From assembly GCA_012514775.1 (NCBI GenBank), contig JAAYZQ010000437.1, forward strand, positions 1-15,286: 15,286 nucleotides of DNA, in the 5' to 3' direction. The notes below the pieces were generated by a model that made no database searches, was not told the DNA's origin, and was given only the letters and a program-made list of their open reading frames with translations. This DNA is from Anaerolineaceae bacterium (GTDB taxonomy: Bacteria > Chloroflexota > Anaerolineae > JAAYZQ01). This document shows positions 14,428 to 15,286 of this stretch, piece by piece. How positions within the stretch are numbered: position 1 is the stretch's first letter; each line of letters starts with the position of its first letter. The translations under genes and the position numbers were made by a program.

Positions 14428-15099
14428 ATGGACGTCTACCTGGAGATCGGCGAGAAAAAGACGTTTGCCTGCGCCGTCGACTGGCCCGGCTGGTGCCGAA
14501 GCGGGGGCGACGAGGAGGCGGCCCTGGAAGCCCTCCTGGCCTACGGGCCGCGCTACGCTTCCCTGCTGGACGGTACGGGGATCGAGTTCGAGGCGCCCCG
14601 TGACGTGTCCGACCTTCGCGTGGTCGAGCGGCTGGAGGGCAACGCGACGACCGACTTTGGCGCGCCTGCCATCGTTCGGGACTCTGACGCCGAGCCGGTG
14701 GACGACGCCGAGCTAGCCCGCATGGGGGCCCTGCTGCAGGCATACTGGCGGGCGTTCGACGCCACCAGGCGCGACGCCGCCGGCGAGGAGCTGCGCAAGG
14801 GGCCGCGGGGCGGCGGCCGCGAGTTGGAAAAGATCGAGAACCACGTCATGGAGGCCGAGGCGGGTTACCTGCGTTCTCTTGGCTGGAAGATGGGCAAGGG
14901 GGAAGCGCCGGACCGGGAGGGCGAGCTTCGCCGCACCCGGGAGGCGGTCCTGGAGGCCCTGCCCGTCGCCGCGCGCGGCGAGCTGCCGGCCCGCGGACCG
15001 CGGGGCGGTACACGCTGGCCCCTCCGCTACTTTGTGCGGCGCACCGGCTGGCACGTCCTCGACCACGTATGGGAGATAACAGACCGGGTGAATCACTGA
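14428..15099 (+). CDS. HicB-like / DinB-like two-part protein of unknown function
   Basis: The protein is about 223 aa. Residues 1-46 (MDVYLEIGEKKTFACAVDWPGWCRSGGDEEAALEALLAYGPRYA) resemble a HicB-type small domain. Residues about 90-223 look like a DinB/YfiT-type four-helix bundle, with His139 in ENHVMEAEAGYL and His209/His213 in TGWHVLDHVWEI as possible metal ligands. DinB-like proteins often act as metal-dependent thiol-linked transferases, but many have no known role, and I do not assign one here. No HicA toxin partner is next to it, so an antitoxin role is unlikely. The ATG at 14428 has GAGGG 5 nt upstream. An in-frame ATG at 14416 overlaps the pirin stop by 4 nt and is the alternative start. 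A strong terminator follows. Confidence 0.72.
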   Translation: MDVYLEIGEKKTFACAVDWPGWCRSGGDEEAALEALLAYGPRYASLLDGTGIEFEAPRDVSDLRVVERLEGNATTDFGAPAIVRDSDAEPVDDAELARMGALLQAYWRAFDATRRDAAGEELRKGPRGGGRELEKIENHVMEAEAGYLRSLGWKMGKGEAPDREGELRRTREAVLEALPVAARGELPARGPRGGTRWPLRYFVRRTGWHVLDHVWEITDRVNH

Positions 15100-15110
15100 G
15101 AAGATGTTTG

Positions 15111-15156
15111 AATGGGGCCACTGATGGTGCTGAAGCATCGTCGGTGGCCTCATTTT
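15111..15156 (+). terminator. Terminator of the pirin operon
   Basis: A 20-bp uninterrupted stem (15111-15130 with 15135-15154, four G-U pairs, UGAA loop) is followed by TTTTGTTG, with the T-run at 15153-15156. It begins 11 bp after the stop codon and is one of the strongest hairpins in the window. Its AAT start on the 5' side gives little reverse activity. Confidence 0.88.
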
Positions 15157-15188
15157 GTTGGGGCGGAGCTGCTTGCAGCCGGCGCGCA

Positions 15189-15218
15189 TTTGCCCAGGCG
15201 GGGCAAAGGCAGTATAAT
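15189..15218 (+). promoter_or_regulatory. Promoter with overlapping palindrome before the last gene
   Basis: A perfect TATAAT (15213-15218) lies 17 bp after TTGCCC (15190-15195). A perfect 7-bp palindrome, TTTGCCC (15189-15195) and GGGCAAA (15201-15207), covers the -35 box and spacer and looks like an operator. In the predicted leader, GGACT/AGTCC (15235-15251) can form a small hairpin. Confidence 0.6.
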
Positions 15219-15267
15219 CCTGGGAACCAGTTCCGGACTTGCTCCGAGTCCAACAAGGTGCCAATGC

Positions 15268-15286
15268 ATGAAAGTAGAGCAGGCCA
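15268..15286 (+). CDS. Start of a gene cut by the window edge (partial)
   Basis: An ATG at 15268 reads MKVEQA and runs off the end. AAGGTG (15255-15260) lies 7 nt upstream, and a promoter with TATAAT at 15213 sits at a fitting distance. A second ATG at 15264 in another frame has the ribosome site only 3 nt away and is less likely. Too little is visible to name a product. Confidence 0.5.

Noticed and set aside
14416..15099. HicAB toxin-antitoxin module
   Set aside because: Only a HicB-like front domain is suggested. No HicA-like small gene lies beside it, and the rest looks like a DinB-type bundle.

Overview
The window looks like a chromosomal stretch of a high-GC, free-living bacterium, most plausibly a Chloroflexota (Anaerolineae-like) genome. 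This is inference from several features together: a phenylalanyl-tRNA synthetase operon under a T-box leader, an STAND-type ATPase joined to a PD40/TolB-like propeller, a V4R-domain protein, a small cold-shock protein/RRM pair, and short GC-rich dispersed palindromes between genes. No 16S rRNA or other decisive marker is present. Promoters fit a housekeeping sigma factor (TTGACA / TATAAT, 16-18 bp spacers).

Layout. 1-64: tail of an upstream gene. 84-131: dispersed palindromic repeat. 187-1140 (+): PflX-type radical SAM protein. 1169-3511 (-): 780-aa ATPase, one membrane helix, then a beta-propeller. A divergent promoter region (about 3559-3715) separates this from a cold-shock bicistron (csp, 3845-4060; RRM protein, 4077-4373) that has a roughly 130-nt structured leader. 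Two terminators at 4378-4493 sit between the RRM gene and the convergent pheST operon (pheS 7027-8052, pheT 4502-7009, both minus). pheST is headed by a complete T-box leader with a UUC (Phe) specifier, preceded by its own promoter. A back-to-back promoter serves ftsH (8516-10339, +). A V4R-domain protein follows (10438-11076) with its own promoter, overlapped by an inverted repeat, and a strong terminator. After an 80-bp palindromic element comes a membrane-anchored M6/InhA-like zinc metalloprotease (11267-13243). A GC-rich tandem repeat (13279-13490, 95/94-bp units) separates it from a two-gene unit encoding a pirin-like cupin (13613-14419) and a HicB-like/DinB-like protein (14428-15099), closed by a 20-bp-stem terminator. 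A last promoter leads into a gene cut by the window edge (from about 15268).

Most genes are single-function housekeeping or envelope genes with their own promoters. The true co-transcribed groups are csp-RRM, pheS-pheT and pirin-DinB. I do not see a defence island, CRISPR array, prophage, transposase gene, tRNA or rRNA. I found no clearly new multi-gene system. The points most worth a second look are the ATPase-membrane-propeller protein, the structured leader of the two-gene RNA-binding operon, the crossed terminators opposite pheT, the promoter-overlapping palindromes, and the non-coding 95-bp tandem repeats.
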